Below are positions 1-11,837 of a stretch of DNA of 64,000 nt, piece by piece. A program made the translations under genes and the position numbers. This DNA comes from Cinnamomum chago (taxonomy: Eukaryota; Streptophyta; Magnoliopsida; Laurales; Lauraceae): NCBI GenBank assembly GCA_038049695.1, contig CP142452.1, forward strand, positions 29,066,501 to 29,130,500. Reading direction: 5' to 3'. Every line of letters starts with the position of its first letter. Position 1 is the first letter of the stretch. The notes beneath the pieces are model-generated. The model made no database searches. It saw nothing but the letters and a program-made list of their open reading frames with translations, and was not told where the DNA came from.

Positions 1-1741
1 CAATCGATCGGACCCTGTTCATAACTGGTACAGAAATTTTGATATTTATTTTTTTTGTGGACCTTGGCTACCCTCCTTGGACTCACTTGACCATATGTGA
101 GGACGTCTTGAGCCGATGCTCTTCACGGATGGTTCGGAGGCATCGAAGTTCAATCTAATTCAATCTTGAACGGGGTGGAACGACACGATACCTTCTTCAT
201 ATTTAAATGCAAAGTCTATTTCCTTGGGTATCGCGAATTCTATACCTTTCGGTGACTGAGTAGGTTGCTCGATGGTTCCGGGTTGACATCATACTTAGGA
301 AGGACCGTTTATAGTCTTGATTTCTTTATCATAACATCTAGTTATAACCATAAGCTCATTTTTAAGTTTTGGAAATTGTAAAAGTGCATAAGGAGCCCGG
401 AATGTCTTCAAACTCGAGGAGTACCAAGTCATATCTATGATCGACATACGGGACCCCTATTCACTCAAATAGATCTTAAAAATCATTATCTTTCCCGAAT
501 TAGTATAGTTCATCATATTTCTCTTTTTCCAAGACTTGCATTACATGAATTGTTTTCCCGAAAGTATTATTGTACACTTGAAACAGTTACTTGACCTGAA
601 GTGCATTGCACCACATGATATGTCAGTGTGCCCTTGAGCACCCCCGTCTTGCCCATATGATTATGTATTCGTACTTGATTTATTTGCATTGTCTCGATTG
701 TATTTGACCTATGAGTCGGCACCACTAAGCTTGGATAACTTTGTTGGTCTGATCAACCGACTTGGAGATCCCCCTCTTGTCCCGCCAACTGCAGTTTGGA
801 TCCCGCTACCCGGTCATTACCGTGGTCTCGTCCCGATGCCGCAGATTGCTACTGTGGTCCCCGATGCCCGGTTCGCTACCGTGGTCATGTATAGTATTGT
901 ATATGTATATGTATTTATATGAGATCCCCTGTTTCTCCTCACCTCGAGTGACTGAGATCAGGGCCTAGTTATTGCTCTATCGCTTTAGTGATAGAGGACT
1001 TAGCTTCTTGTGGTTGCCACCTTGCTATTCCCGATTCCTTGGTTACCTCATATGTTTCATCTTGTTTACTTGTTTTATAGTAAAGGATTTATCTGGTTTA
1101 TTAGAGTTCTTGCTTAAACAGATTTCTATGTTTTTAAGATATTTCATCTATTAGATGTTGTTGTATCTTCTCTTTCTCTTGCCAGACCGTCATGTCTGAC
1201 CCTTGCTTTGGTACTCAGGTCCCGTTGCTGGCTTCCTTGAGGAGGAGCCAGAGGAGGCGGTAGGTGAGCCGCAACCTCTAGTTGAGTGGCGTGCTGACGA
1301 TGTCATGTAGACATCGGGTTGCTACGAGAGGCGTACATTTTGGGAGCTCTACTTTAACCATTCTTTGGGTTATTCTTTTGTTATATTGGCCTTTGTTGGC
1401 CTCTAATCTTGGGAATGTAACTAAATGATATTTTGTCTAACTTTAACAACTTTTTGGAAACTTGCTATATATGATTGCTCATTCTGATACAGTATCTCAT
1501 GCTTATGCTATTGTTTAAGGACTAGAGATAGTCTAATTATTTGATTTGCTACACGCTTCTGCACTTAAAAGAAATGTTCATGAAAGGTTGTGATATCCTC
1601 ACCGCGGACACCTGTGGGAAATTAAATAAGTAAATATTTTTGTGGTTAATCATCCATTCCATCATCATATGTCTTTATTATTAGTGTCCCGATCCCGGAT
1701 CAGTCGGTTTCCTTCGGGATCCCCGGTCCGGGGTCGCGACA
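1..1741 (+). repeat. Ty3/gypsy LTR, partial (cut by window edge)
   Basis: This is one end of a long terminal repeat read in plus orientation. It ends at 1741 in GGTCGCGACA. The same sequence, reverse-complemented and diverged by roughly a tenth by eye, makes up the LTR at 24764-26111 of the minus-strand Ty3 remnant, so both belong to one family. Recognisable shared blocks lie near 720-880 (repeated CCGTGGTC-type words) and 1550-1740 (GATATCCTCACCGCGGACAC). The LTR is at least 1.74 kb because it runs off the window start. No primer-binding site follows it, so it is either a 3' LTR or a solo LTR. Its small ORFs look accidental. Confidence 0.85.
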
Positions 1742-3711
1742 TGAGGTGAAGTAGCAGAGAGAGAGAGAGAGAGAACGGGCAGGGAGAGAGAAGAGTGAGG
1801 CTGGGCAGGGAGAGAGTGGCAGAGTGGAGATGGAAAGGAGGGTGGCGCTGGTGTGGGGCTGTGACAGGGAGGAGAAGAGAAAAAGAAAAGAAAGGAAAGA
1901 ATGGAGAGAAAACAATGAAGGGGTGCTTGTGCTGGACGTGTGCAGGTGCAGGGGCAGAGGCAGGGAAAGAGGAAGAAGAAGTGCAGGGACAGTATAGAAG
2001 AAGATGGAAAAGAAAGGAAGAAAAGTAAAAAGAAAGAGAAAGAAGGTGACGCTGTGGCTGTACAGGGAGTAAACCGTGTGCAAGTGAAGAGAAAAGGAAG
2101 AGAGAATAAAAGAGGGGGGAGAGAAGAAGGGGGGAAGAGTGAAGTGCTGGTGTGTAGGTGGGTGCACAAGCGCAAGGTGTGCAGCGAGGGTTGTGTGCAG
2201 GGTGTGTGAGGGATCAAGAGGGAGATGATGAGCGTGGAGATGGCCTCTGTGCCTTTGAGGATGGGTGCTGGGTTCTGGGATGATGATGGGCTGTAGGGGA
2301 TCGTCTGGTAGAGAGGATGCAGTTGTGCAAGGGGGTCGTGAGATGGGAAAAGGGGGATCAGCGCAGCATGGAGAACAAGAAGGGTCCTGGAGATGAGACA
2401 TGGAGAACAAGAAGGGTCCTAGAGATGAGATCTGCGCCTGGATCTAGATGGAGAGAAGAGACAGGGTTTATGGGGGAGGGAAGAGTTTCCTGGATCTGGG
2501 ACTCTTCTTTCCCAGATCTGTGGGACTCTCCATCGCTTATCCAGCTGATGGGCCATGCAAACTAGGCCAGGTCCTGGGTCAGATGAGGCCCGGTCAGGTT
2601 TGAGGGCCTGGGTTCGGTCCAATTGGGTTTTAGAGTTGGATTGGAGTTTGAGTTCAGGTGGGTCAGATCAGTTTTGGTTGGGTTGAGTTGGGTCAGGTCC
2701 AATCTTGAGGGGTTTGATTCGGGTGGATTCGGTTCAGATTAGATGGGTTTGGGCCCAGTTTGATAGATTGGATTTGGCTATAATCGACGGGGTCTAGGCT
2801 TCGTGGATTTTGATCCGGTCGCCGGATTTCGACATTCTACACACCGTCAGAAAGCTCTCGGCGAGTAGGTCACGATGAACTGACTTTCGGAGTGGTCAGA
2901 GGTCTAGAAATGGTAGGCGATTTTTCATGTAGGCGCTTTTGTAGTGTGGGGCCCGCTGTCATGATTTTTCAATTTGCCCGTCCGATCTCAAAGTTCTACA
3001 TATGGATGGAAAGCTCTTGATGAGTGGATCCCAAAGAGCCAACTTCCGGGGTGATCAGGGGTCTAGAGATGATATGTGACTTTTCAGGGGGCGCCCTGGA
3101 GAGTAAGGGACCGCTATTGCTAATTTTGATCCGCCCGTCAGATTTTTGAGACCTGAGTACTGTTGGAAATTTCTTGATGAGCAGATCATATTGGTGTATG
3201 GGTTTGAGTAATTTGAAGGTCAGGAAAAGATCTGATATTTTTGAAGGGACCCAGGCCTGATTAATTTTGAAGAAGAGGCCATAATTTGATATCCGACCGT
3301 TGGATTTTTAAAATCTCAGCATCAGTGGAAATCTCTTGACAAGTAGGTCCCGATGATATATGGGTTTGGTCCATTTAAAGATCTATAAAATATCTGAATT
3401 TTTAGGGTGCACACATGTATTAAGTTCGTAAAAATGGCATATCTCTTGATCCGATCGTTGGATTCTTTAAATCCTTATATTAGCAGGAAGCTTATTAAAG
3501 GTAGATCATTATGGAAGTGAGATCTGACTCGAAACATGAGAGGTGTGAGATCCATAAAAAAAAGTCCTATAATGATGCAACCGTCCTAATTGCGCATGAT
3601 AATGAAGATTTAAATTTATTTATTCAAAATTGTCCAAATGGGGCAAAATTGGGGCATCAATAATATGAGTATTAAAATTGTCCATAGGGGTGCCAAAATG
3701 AGGTGTCTACA
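1742..3711 (-). repeat. LTR of the TAT-like remnant (3' LTR)
   Basis: The minus-strand sequence starts TGTAGACACC at 3711 and could end in CACCTCA at 1742, giving TG...CA termini. A second copy of the 2611-3711 part lies at 46756-47848, about 95% alike by eye, and ends at the same TGTCTACA, which confirms that edge. The part 1742-2610 is not in the second copy; it is strongly purine-rich on the plus strand and may be the R/U5 part of the LTR or separate sequence. It touches the LTR at 1-1741 with no gap. Confidence 0.65.
1744..2470. other. Purine-skewed low-complexity stretch
   Basis: The plus strand is mostly G and A, beginning with a run of about nine GA repeats near 1757-1774 and continuing with GGAGAAG/GAAAGAA words. 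The overlapping open frames on both strands have the composition expected of such DNA (Ser/Pro/Leu/Phe-rich on minus, Arg/Lys/Glu/Gly-rich on plus) and are not genes. Confidence 0.8.
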
Positions 3712-3725
3712 GTATGCCCCTCTTT
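3712..3725 (-). other. Polypurine tract of the TAT-like remnant
   Basis: On the minus strand AAAGAGGGGCATAC directly precedes the LTR start TGTAGACACC. This is where the plus-strand primer of reverse transcription sits in LTR elements, and it fixes the element's orientation as minus. Confidence 0.7.
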
Positions 3726-6438
3726 GGAGTGTGGCACAGAATGAGCTACATACCAAAGAAAGTAGACATGACTACATGTCTCGCGAGAGCCTTTTGGGAT
3801 CTCGTGAGTTGGCACCATGAAAATAATTGCTCCAGTTTCTCTTTTTTTTTTGCCTCATATAGACACTTCGAATATATACAATTGAAACCATGTTGGGATG
3901 TGCAAACACAATGCAAATTGATGATTTGATCCTTAGATCATAGTGGGACATGATCAATGCAACCTAAGTGAATGGCGGGATTTATGATGTAAATGATCGA
4001 TGCAATATGAAAATGAATGCAATTTTGAAAAGGGGCTATCCAAGGTGGAGATGAGGGTGGAGGGAACCTTCCAAGGTGATCTACATTCCCGAGGGGAATT
4101 TCGAACCCGAGGTTAGCACCTCCAAGGCATCACGATTCAAGTCGGCGGACACCACAATTCGCATAAAGCGGTATTATGATCGCCTTACCGATCGTCGGCA
4201 CTTAAGGGAGGCCTACGGCGACTCGAACACGTAATGAAAGTTAAGAAAATTAAAAGGATAATGCTACTCACCTGGCTCGCTTGAGCTTTTCCGAACTTGG
4301 TTGGACGAATCCTCCCCTCTTCAGTTTCGTGCAGTACCTGCAAAACTCAAGTGAGAAACTTCAACAACGCATAAAAGAAGATAGAATGCATTAAATGTAG
4401 AAATTCTAAAAAAAATGCAGAGATGTACAAGAAATGCAAAAGTGACTGTTTGCAAACCAAAAAAATTGCCCCAGTGTGGGCTGCCAATCCAATCTTGGTT
4501 CCATAACCATATGCCCTGCAAAACTGAAACGCAAGATCAGTGTAACATCTTTCTTTTGGCCCCTTGCACAATTGTGTAAAGATTAATTACCCACTTTCTT
4601 GGTAAAAGTGTCAAGGGGTCATCATAATCAAGAACAAAAGGGTTTTTTTTTTTAACCTAAGGGAAAACAAGAAAAACTGCAAAAAGAACAAACTATTAGT
4701 CCTAAGAAAATGCATGAGGTGTACATGAGTGTGTGCACGAATGTACGATGTGTTAGTGTGTGCAATGAGTGTTTCAAAGTCAGTAGAATGCATGTATTGA
4801 GACCTTCGACCATGAATTGGGAAAGTTTATGTAATGTTCAAGAAATGCCCCAACATTATTTAAGGAAATATACGCCGGAAAAAGAATATGAGTAAAAGTA
4901 ATTTGGTTGGAAAGTAACTTCTAAATCAATGGATGCAATGAAAGTGGTATCCCTCATTTCCGATTTCTGATTCCATTGCCACCATGACAACCGTCTCATG
5001 TTTCCAATAACCTCCTCAGACTAGTATAATCTTTTTTCTTTGACTTTGCAACTCATTATCTCGGTGCAAAAGGTGTATTGTTGTGAGCAACGGGATATTG
5101 ACTGTCGTGAATCGAGTGTTGTGACTTTAGGCTGTCTTTCACTTGGCTCACTTTACGGTAGTCATCTGAGTCTAGGCTTAATAAAGGATAAAGGTTTTTT
5201 TTTTTTTTGGGTAAATTAGGAGTGAGCTCCGAAGCACAAGATATAGGGAGCAAACCTACACCTTATGCGACTTCACCAACCCCCGCTGGGTACATTTGGA
5301 TAGGCAAATCTAAGAGTAGGTTTTGAAGCACAAGGTATGAGGAGCAGACTCGCACTTTATGCAACTTCACAAACTCCTAGATGGGTATATTTTGGTAGGC
5401 AAATGTAAGAGTAGGTTCTGAAGCACAAGGTATGAGGAGCAGATTCGCACTTTATGCAACTTCACAAACTCCTAGATGGGTATATTTGGGTAGGCAAATC
5501 TAAGAGTAGGTTCTGAAAAACAAGGTATGAGGAGCATACTCGCACTTTATGCAACTTTACAAACTCCTAGATGGGTATATTTGGACGGGCAAATCTAAGA
5601 GTAGGCTTTGAAGCACAAAATATGGGGAGCAAACTCATACTTTATGCAACATTACAAACTCCTAGATGGGTATATTTGGATGGGCAAATATAAGAGTAGG
5701 CTTTGAAGCACAAAATATGGGGAGCAAACTCATACTTTATGCAACTCCACCAACTCCTAGATGGGTACATTATTTTTCTCTCCCTCTTTTTGTTTTGTTT
5801 TTTTTTTTTTTTTTTTTTTTTTTTTTGACAACCTTTGGTCGTGCTAAATTTTGTGTATGACAATCATTTCCCCCATTTTTGTGTGTAAAGTGGAAGTGTG
5901 TGGGATCTCAAGTGCTAAGTGATTGATTATATTAAAATAGACCTTAAGGAAATAATTGTCATTGTAATACAAGTAAACAGGTTGGCATGTGTATCAAAAC
6001 CGTGAATAAACTATACCACATACTTTCGCAAGTACATGGCATTCCAAGGATTAGGGAGTTCTTCCCCTTCTGAATTGACTAACTTGTGTGTATTAATTTT
6101 CTGGGTATATTTCCTTTATGACATAGGGGCCTTCCCAATTTGGTCAATACTTATCCGTGGTGTGTCTTCCGAAAGCGTGCACGCCTAAGTGCTTTTGACC
6201 TCCTTGCTTTTATCAGTGGGCGCCAAGTTAGAGCTTTATTTATTTGCAGCATACGAAAGCGGGAGCGTTGATGGGCTTTGGACCGTCGTCGTCGGAGCCT
6301 TGTGCTGATGGATCTATGTATTGCTTGCATCTTTAGCCTTCCTTTCTTTCTGTGTCGGTGAGTTACTCCTGATCGTCGCCTTTGGACTTTGCATTTACCT
6401 TTGACATGCTAGAAGGTAGCTAAAAGAAATGAGAATAA
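3726..6438 (-). other. Non-coding 3' region of the TAT-like remnant
   Basis: About 2.7 kb without convincing coding sequence between the ORF block and the polypurine tract. It holds the ~94-bp tandem repeat (separate entry) next to a run of about 27 T near 5800-5826. Around 4080-4240 there is a GC-richer patch whose role I cannot name. The small ORFs here show no family features. Confidence 0.6.
5213..5772. repeat. ~94-bp tandem repeat, about six units
   Basis: Units begin near 5213, 5307, 5401, 5495, 5590 and 5685. Each contains GAAGCACAAGGTATGAGGAG, then CTTTATGCAACTTCAC, CTCCTAGATGGGTATATTTG and TAAGAGTAGG, with modest divergence; the first unit is the most different. The repeat lies in the 3' untranslated part of the TAT-like remnant, where TAT/Ogre elements are known to grow tandem repeats that can seed satellites. 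The array ends next to a T homopolymer. Confidence 0.9.
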
Positions 6439-7005
6439 TCAGGAAATAATGGTGCAGAACTTCATGAAACTTTTCCTGAATTTGCTTGTGAATGTTGGAT
6501 GTGGACGCCTTTGAGTTGCAGCATGTTCCATGGCTTCCATGAAATGTTTATCTAAGGTTGGCTCTTGTCTAATATTATCCATGTTGCTCGTCTGGAAAAT
6601 GGTTGAAAACTCTTTTGAATTGAGTTCTGCAATAACAAGGGGATTACCTTTTAAAAGTGGGGTCTCCTCCAAAAGATTGATATAGTACTGTTGGCCGGTT
6701 TTCTTTGGACAAATTCCTGAGAATTCTTCCAAAGTAATTATCTCAAAAGTGCTTCCTGAGTTTTTGGGGGCAGCATGAATCACTCTTTGAAGGTCATCAT
6801 CACACTGAAGTTGCCTTATGGCAGTGTTTGATAAGTCTTCAATGGTCAATTCCTCAAAATTATTCTCAAAAGAAACAATCGTAGTGCAATCTTCAAGAGT
6901 GATTGGATCCCATTCCATGACGCCATCCAATTCCATTTCCTTGCTAGAATTTTCATCTTTGTCCTCAAAGTTCAATTCTTGAAACAAGATCGAGTTTGGA
7001 GTCAA
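6439..7005 (-). pseudogene. ORF block part 4: acidic C-terminal frame
   Basis: A 188-residue open frame, acidic in its first two thirds (EDKDENSSKEMELD, ITLEDC, FEELTIEDL) and basic near the end (RKSFMKF). It shares no repeat with the preceding frames and I cannot assign a family. It is the last coding-like sequence before the non-coding 3' region of the remnant. Confidence 0.4.
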
Positions 7006-7801
7006 AGCCTATTTTTTTAGATTTTGCACGAGAGATTTTTTTCATCCATTCTAGTCTTTGCTCAAATTCCTTCATAAATCTTTGACTTATTTGTACTGGA
7101 AACTGCAATCTGGAGTAAAAGTGATTTATTGTAATGTTGACCCCTGCTTGTGGCTTTTCTATTTCTTTTATGATCTTTGGTTTCCATTCAAGAAATAAGA
7201 CTAGACTTGAAGTTTGGATCCTCAATCTTCTTGTCGAGTATTTCATCTTTGGTTCTTGCTCCTTTTGAAAGCTCTTCATGAATTCTAAACTCATTATGAT
7301 GGCAAATTTCAATTTCAGATAAAGGAGTTCTCTTGGGATATCCATCTTTGTTGATCTCATTGTTAGCTTCTTAGGGTACCATTCCAAGGAAAAAATTGGC
7401 CTTATTGACTGAACTTCCAATTGTCGTATTTGCGGCCTTGATTCTTTTTTCTGCATGAAAGCTTCCATGAGATTGTGACTTATTTTGATTGGGAGAGTCA
7501 CTCTTACATAAAAGAAGTTCCTTGGAATTGCTGTCATTTTCAAGCCCACATTTGCTTCCCTTGCAACGTCAGGGTTCAGTTCCAGAAATAAAAGTGGCTT
7601 TGGCTTCTGTATCCTCAAAGCTGAAATTATGAGCTCGATTACTGGTGACTTCTCTTCTTCAAAAGGCTCAAAAAGATCATGACTTTCAACCATTAAGGAC
7701 TTAGAATCTGGTTTCTCTGGATTCCATTCTAAGAATAGAACCGGCCTTGGCTTTGACAATCCTAAGGTTTGAGTTGAGATGTCATTGTCCAATAGTTGCA
7801 T
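6965..7801 (-). pseudogene. ORF block part 3: LFLEW-repeat protein
   Basis: A 278-residue open frame, family unknown. Four copies of a motif around LFLEWNP occur near residues 22, 70, 136 and 200. The last three are spaced 64-66 residues apart, and between them a second conserved segment recurs, of the form IPR-x-F/L-x-Y-x-x-(L/V)-x-(L/F)-(P/A)-I-x-I-S-x-x-(F/L)-M, followed by Glu/Lys-rich sequence. Each unit reads as a beta-like hydrophobic strand followed by an amphipathic helix, by inspection only. It sits between the YIDPW-repeat frame and a further short frame at 6439-7005 on the same strand. Confidence 0.5.
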
Positions 7802-7825
7802 TTCTTCAGGAAACTTAAGGAAATC

Positions 7826-9019
7826 TTAACACTCAATTGTTGTGGATTTGGAGATTCTTTTGTCATCGAGTTTCTCAATTGGGCTTAGTTGCACTGTTGC
7901 AAATGGTTCAGGCTGAGATTTCTCATTTGTGTGACACTCCTGAGTCAATGCTTTAATATCTTCAAAGATTAGTGAAACACCCGGCTTACCAATAGATTTA
8001 ATGACATCTTGCATTTGATCATTGTCCCGCATCATATCCGTATAATCATCTTTAAGATTGTTATAATTAATTCCTTCATCAAAGATAGAACTATGAAGCT
8101 TTTGTTCTTTAGTTCCGGCCTCTAATTTTTCATCTACTTGTTCCTTGGACCAAGAGCTCTCATTACCATTAATGTTCTTTTTGGGGTTGGGATCATCGAA
8201 AGAGCAGAATGGAACTTGAAGGAGGTTTTGTGGAATCTTAGAATAAAATGGTGAGACTGGTGGAGGACTAGTTGTGCTGATGGGAGGACATGGTGGATTG
8301 GCTAAATCCAAACTTTCAGTCCTCGATGGCACTTGGTCATGAATAGTTGGAGTTCTCCTTCCGACTGGTTTGATGTAATATGCTGGAATAGTGGGTGACC
8401 TGGACCTATTTCTAATCTCATCAATTTCACCCCATGGGTCTATATATTGTCCATACTCCTCTGTGTCAAGTACCTCACATTCTTTCTCATTTTGGATTGG
8501 ACCTACTAATGTACTATGGGGACTGGACCCACTTATGTTTTGATCAATCTCATCCCAAGGATTTATATATTGACCATGTTTACCTAAATCATAAACTTCT
8601 TGAATCTGACTTGTTGGAGTGCTCTTTGATCTGTATCCATTTTCAATTTCATCGATTTTATCCCAAGGGTCGATGTATTGACGGTATTTCCCTACTTCAT
8701 AGACTTCTTGAAATTGACTTGGCGGATTATTCTTTGACTTGTATTTATTTTCAATTTCATTGATCTCTTCCCATGGGTCGATGTACTGACCATACTTGCC
8801 TGCATCGTAGACTTCACCATTTCCTTCCTGGTGGATTGTGAAAAGCAGATCTTTCTCCTCAAGTATATTTTTATTGCATGTGGGTCCCACATCTTCTTGT
8901 TTGATGCTGGTTTGACCAACTCTTATGGATTTCTTGGCCAGTTCCTCTTTTAACTTCTGGAATTCCTCTTTTAAATCTTTAATCTCATTTGAAATGATTT
9001 GTGGAGGGTAAGGCTGCAC
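7826..9019 (-). pseudogene. ORF block part 2: YIDPW-repeat protein
   Basis: A 397-residue open frame, function unknown. Residues about 10-32 form a charged helical, coiled-coil-like stretch (EIKDLKEEFQKLKEELAKK). Residues about 69-205 hold four copies of a ~36-residue repeat with the core GKYGQYIDPWDEIDEIEN, beginning near 69, 105, 141 and 182; the fourth is the most diverged. A Pro/Ser-rich linker follows (about 210-260), then an acidic tail. The repeats also show at DNA level with ~108-bp spacing. Lys/Glu/Asp-rich composition and lack of catalytic motifs suggest a structural or nucleic-acid-associated role, but that is inference. Part of the broken TAT-like remnant. Confidence 0.5.
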
Positions 9020-9151
9020 TACAGTAGGGTATGGAATAGTTTGAAGAGGACTGGTAGGTCTCTGAGAAGTGCATGGTGATGCTTTTTTAGTATGAAAGTT
9101 AGATAAGGAGACCCGAGGAAGATCTAATGAAACTTGAGAAGATGGTGAAAC

Positions 9152-9946
9152 TTAGGGACATTGCATGGACTTCTCAGGCGGGTCAGGTGGGCTATGAGAT
9201 GATCCATTTGGCCGGCTCATTAATTCATGTTCCTTTTGATGTGACATGACTTCCCCAATTCCCTCATAAACAAGTTCAGTAGTTCCATAGCTTGATGCCG
9301 ACTCATTGTAAGCTAATTCATAGCGTGGATGCACTCGGGATGATGGAATAGACTTTGCCTCATAGTATTCTACTTTATATGTTGGCAACTCATGCCTTGA
9401 TTCTTGCGACTCATGATTGGATGGATTCTTTAGAGCCTGTTCAGAAGATGATCGAGACTGTGACCTATAATATGTGAATTCCTCTTTTTCATATATCTGA
9501 TGGTATTTAGTTGATGAGTAATCTTCCAAACAATGCTCACTTCTATAATCATCATCCTCTTCATATGCTCGCCTTGAACTAGTGGAACTTTTGATCACAT
9601 GATGAACTCGGTAATCTGAAAAAACATAATCTCCAATGTCTGGGTCCCAAATATAGTCTCTTTGAAGTTCTTCTCTTCTGGACCGCTCATGGTGTCTATG
9701 AATGACTAATTGTGCATGTTCACTCTCATACCTAGAGGTTTTTGGGGATTCATAATGGTAATACTGCGGGTCCCTTCGGCATGGAGAAGGAGACCTTGAA
9801 TATTGATGAGAAACTTCGGTGTGATGCCTCAAAGAATGATTTCGGTCATTAACTAGGGAATTATCATAAGGTGGGTCCCTTCTTCGCATATGTTCCCTAT
9901 TGACTTTCATTGATAACATTTTGTGACTTCCTCTTTGTTGACACAA
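9152..9946 (-). pseudogene. ORF block part 1: charged, Tyr/Ser/Arg-rich protein
   Basis: A 264-residue open frame on the minus strand, not a family I recognise. It is rich in Arg, Ser, Tyr, His and Glu, with an SR-like patch (HQYSRSPSPCRRDPQYYHYE, about residues 48-67) and many charged Tyr-containing stretches (for example DDDYRSEHC). No membrane segment or signal peptide is visible. Its first codons overlap the LTR that begins at 9936, so the apparent start may not be original. It precedes two more frames on the same strand, and I treat all as extra ORFs of a TAT-like fossil that looks broken. Confidence 0.5.
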
Positions 9947-10091
9947 AAAATGTCACTTTGCCTCTTCACACCAAAAGCTACATGGAACCGCATCCTACCC
10001 CAAATAGGCAGGCGCTACTTCAAGCATCAGATCTTGTCAGAATCAAACAAAAACCGCAAAGTCATTCAAAACAGCCAAAAGAGAGCTACAC

Positions 10092-10895
10092 ATGAAGCTT
10101 CGGGCCATTCCGACATCATTTGGCCTAGCTTCACTTCTCCAACAGCTAAGCAGCAGCTCCCGGCGGCGACAATGTCGAAGACCCCAAATCTTCGATCAGA
10201 GCCTACGGATGGTCTCAAAATACCTCCAAAAGGCTACATGTCAAGTTTCAAGTCAAACCGACACCGTTTGACCCTCCATCAACTCCCGAGCAGCAAAATC
10301 AAGCCCTTAGGTAGCGAGAACTACCGAGGTCATCACTCATCAAACGGAGCACATGGGCGGCTTCTACATACCTCCAAAGGGATGCACATCAAATTTCAGG
10401 TCATTCCGATGACGTTTAACCCAGTTTCGATGCTCGGAAACAAAATCAAGCCTAACGGCGGCGGAGCACCCCGGGACCATGGCACCCAATTCGGAGCTTG
10501 TGGATCATCTCAAAATGACTCCAATAGGCTCCCCGTCAAATTTCGGGTCAATCGGACATCGTTTGACCGGAAATCAAAGCTCGGGATTTCCCTCGCGGTG
10601 AAATAAAGGCAAGCGTTTGCATGACCCCAAACGGCTTCAAAACTCAAACGAAAGCCTATGGTTGGTCTTATCTACTGATGAGGGAATCACACGTCGAATT
10701 TCGGGTCAATCGGACATCGTTTGACCAAAAGTCAAAGCTCGGCATTTTCCTCGTGGTGAAATCAAAGTCAAGCGTTTGTGGGGCCCCAAACGGCTTCAAA
10801 AACCTGAACAAAAGCCTATGGTTGGTCTCGTCTACTGCTCAAGAAGCTACACGTCGAATTTCAGGTCATTCTGACATCGTTTGACCTAGTTTCGA
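10092..10895 (+). repeat. Six ~150-bp diverged units in the U3 of the TAT LTR
   Basis: A core of the form TTTCRGGTCATTCCGACATC followed by TTTGACC recurs with starts near 10092, 10241, 10389, 10536, 10694 and 10854, so spacing is 147-160 bp. Between cores, the words AAACGGCTTC, AAAGCCTATGG and CTCCAAAAGGCT also recur. The same six-fold layout is present in the second LTR (56333-57112). Confidence 0.85.
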
Positions 10896-11827
10896 CATTT
10901 GACAAAAATCGACAGTTCTCCACAGCAAAGTCTTCGGCTTTTCAGAAAATGGGAAACTTTGTGATCCGATTTGCACGGCTTCTCGTCAGATTTTCTTGAG
11001 GGAAATCCATCCAATAAATGAGAGGAAATTCCAAGAAAAATGCAGGAGAAAACAGAAGCGAAAACGGAAGAAAAACGGCGAAGAAAAGGCGGCCAAAAAA
11101 ATGGGCCAAGGCCCATGGTCGCCGGCGACCATGGAGGTCCGGGCCGCCGGACCTCGCCCAAAAACCCGTTTTTCGGGTATTTTTCGCGTTTCGAGTTGAT
11201 TGGCCCCTGTGATTTTTTCAAAATCTGATTTTTTGTGCATGATATCCGTCGATCTTCATCAACATCACGGATCCATCACTGGAATCATTAGATCATCATC
11301 GGACGCCTCAAGATCGTCAAACGGCTAACCAAGAAAGCACACTTTCTGCCCGCCCGATCGCGAAATCGACTGGACAGATGTTGCTGGCCCGTTGACATCA
11401 ACCAATGTTTGAAATTAGATCACCATTCGACATCAAGTAGCATGTGGGTCCATTGGTGATCATCGCAAGAAGAATCCCAAAGGATGCGGCATGGCCCGCG
11501 ACTCTTTAAGCGCCCAGGCAATCAATTAATGAAGTTAAATGACCCGTTTATGGCAAGTTAATACGGTCATTAACTCATTATTTTGAACGGCCCAATCAAA
11601 AGCAAGAAAATGGGAGTTACAAGTCCAAGTAATCATGACATTAAAATCATGAAACTCCCATCATCATGGAGATTAAAGGTGATTAAATGCCCATCATTCT
11701 CCATCGGCCAATCAAATTCAAGGAAAAAGGAGTTACCAAATCAAGAAATTAAAAACTTGTAACTCCTCCCATCATGAGCATTAATACCATAAATGCTCAT
11801 AAACTCTCCTAAATGGCTACCAAATGC

Positions 11828-11837
11828 CTATAAATAG
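11828..11837 (+). promoter_or_regulatory. Candidate TATA box of the TAT LTR
   Basis: CTATAAATAG lies late in the LTR, after the U3 repeats and before a short CT/A-rich leader. The second copy of this LTR has CTATAAAAG at the same relative place (58072-58080), which supports a conserved promoter. Confidence 0.65.

Larger units (their letters stand above)
1742..9935 (-). mobile_element. TAT-like Ty3 element remnant, broken
   Basis: Read on the minus strand, this stretch has the layout of the 3' half of a TAT-lineage Ty3 element: an ORF block (9946 to 6439), a long non-coding 3' region with a tandem repeat, a polypurine tract at 3712-3725, and an LTR beginning TGTAGACACC at 3711. No reverse transcriptase or integrase is present. 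Known of the family: TAT/Ogre elements often carry extra ORFs near the 3' LTR and tandem repeats in the 3' untranslated part. Inference: a truncated TAT relative, broken in the ORF block at about three places. An unrelated TAT-type LTR abuts it at 9936. The extent and family call are less sure than the LTR boundary. Confidence 0.55.

Noticed and set aside
1681-2410. Two overlapping minus-strand frames of 178 and 236 codons
   Set aside because: Low-complexity Ser/Pro/Leu/Phe sequence produced by the purine-skewed stretch; no motif.
3772-6000. Several short minus-strand frames of 60-75 codons
   Set aside because: They lie in the non-coding 3' region and tandem repeat of the TAT-like remnant and show no family features.
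9923-10606. 227-codon plus-strand frame in the TAT LTR
   Set aside because: It spans the U3 repeats and translates the same repeated DNA words; the second LTR copy does not keep the frame.
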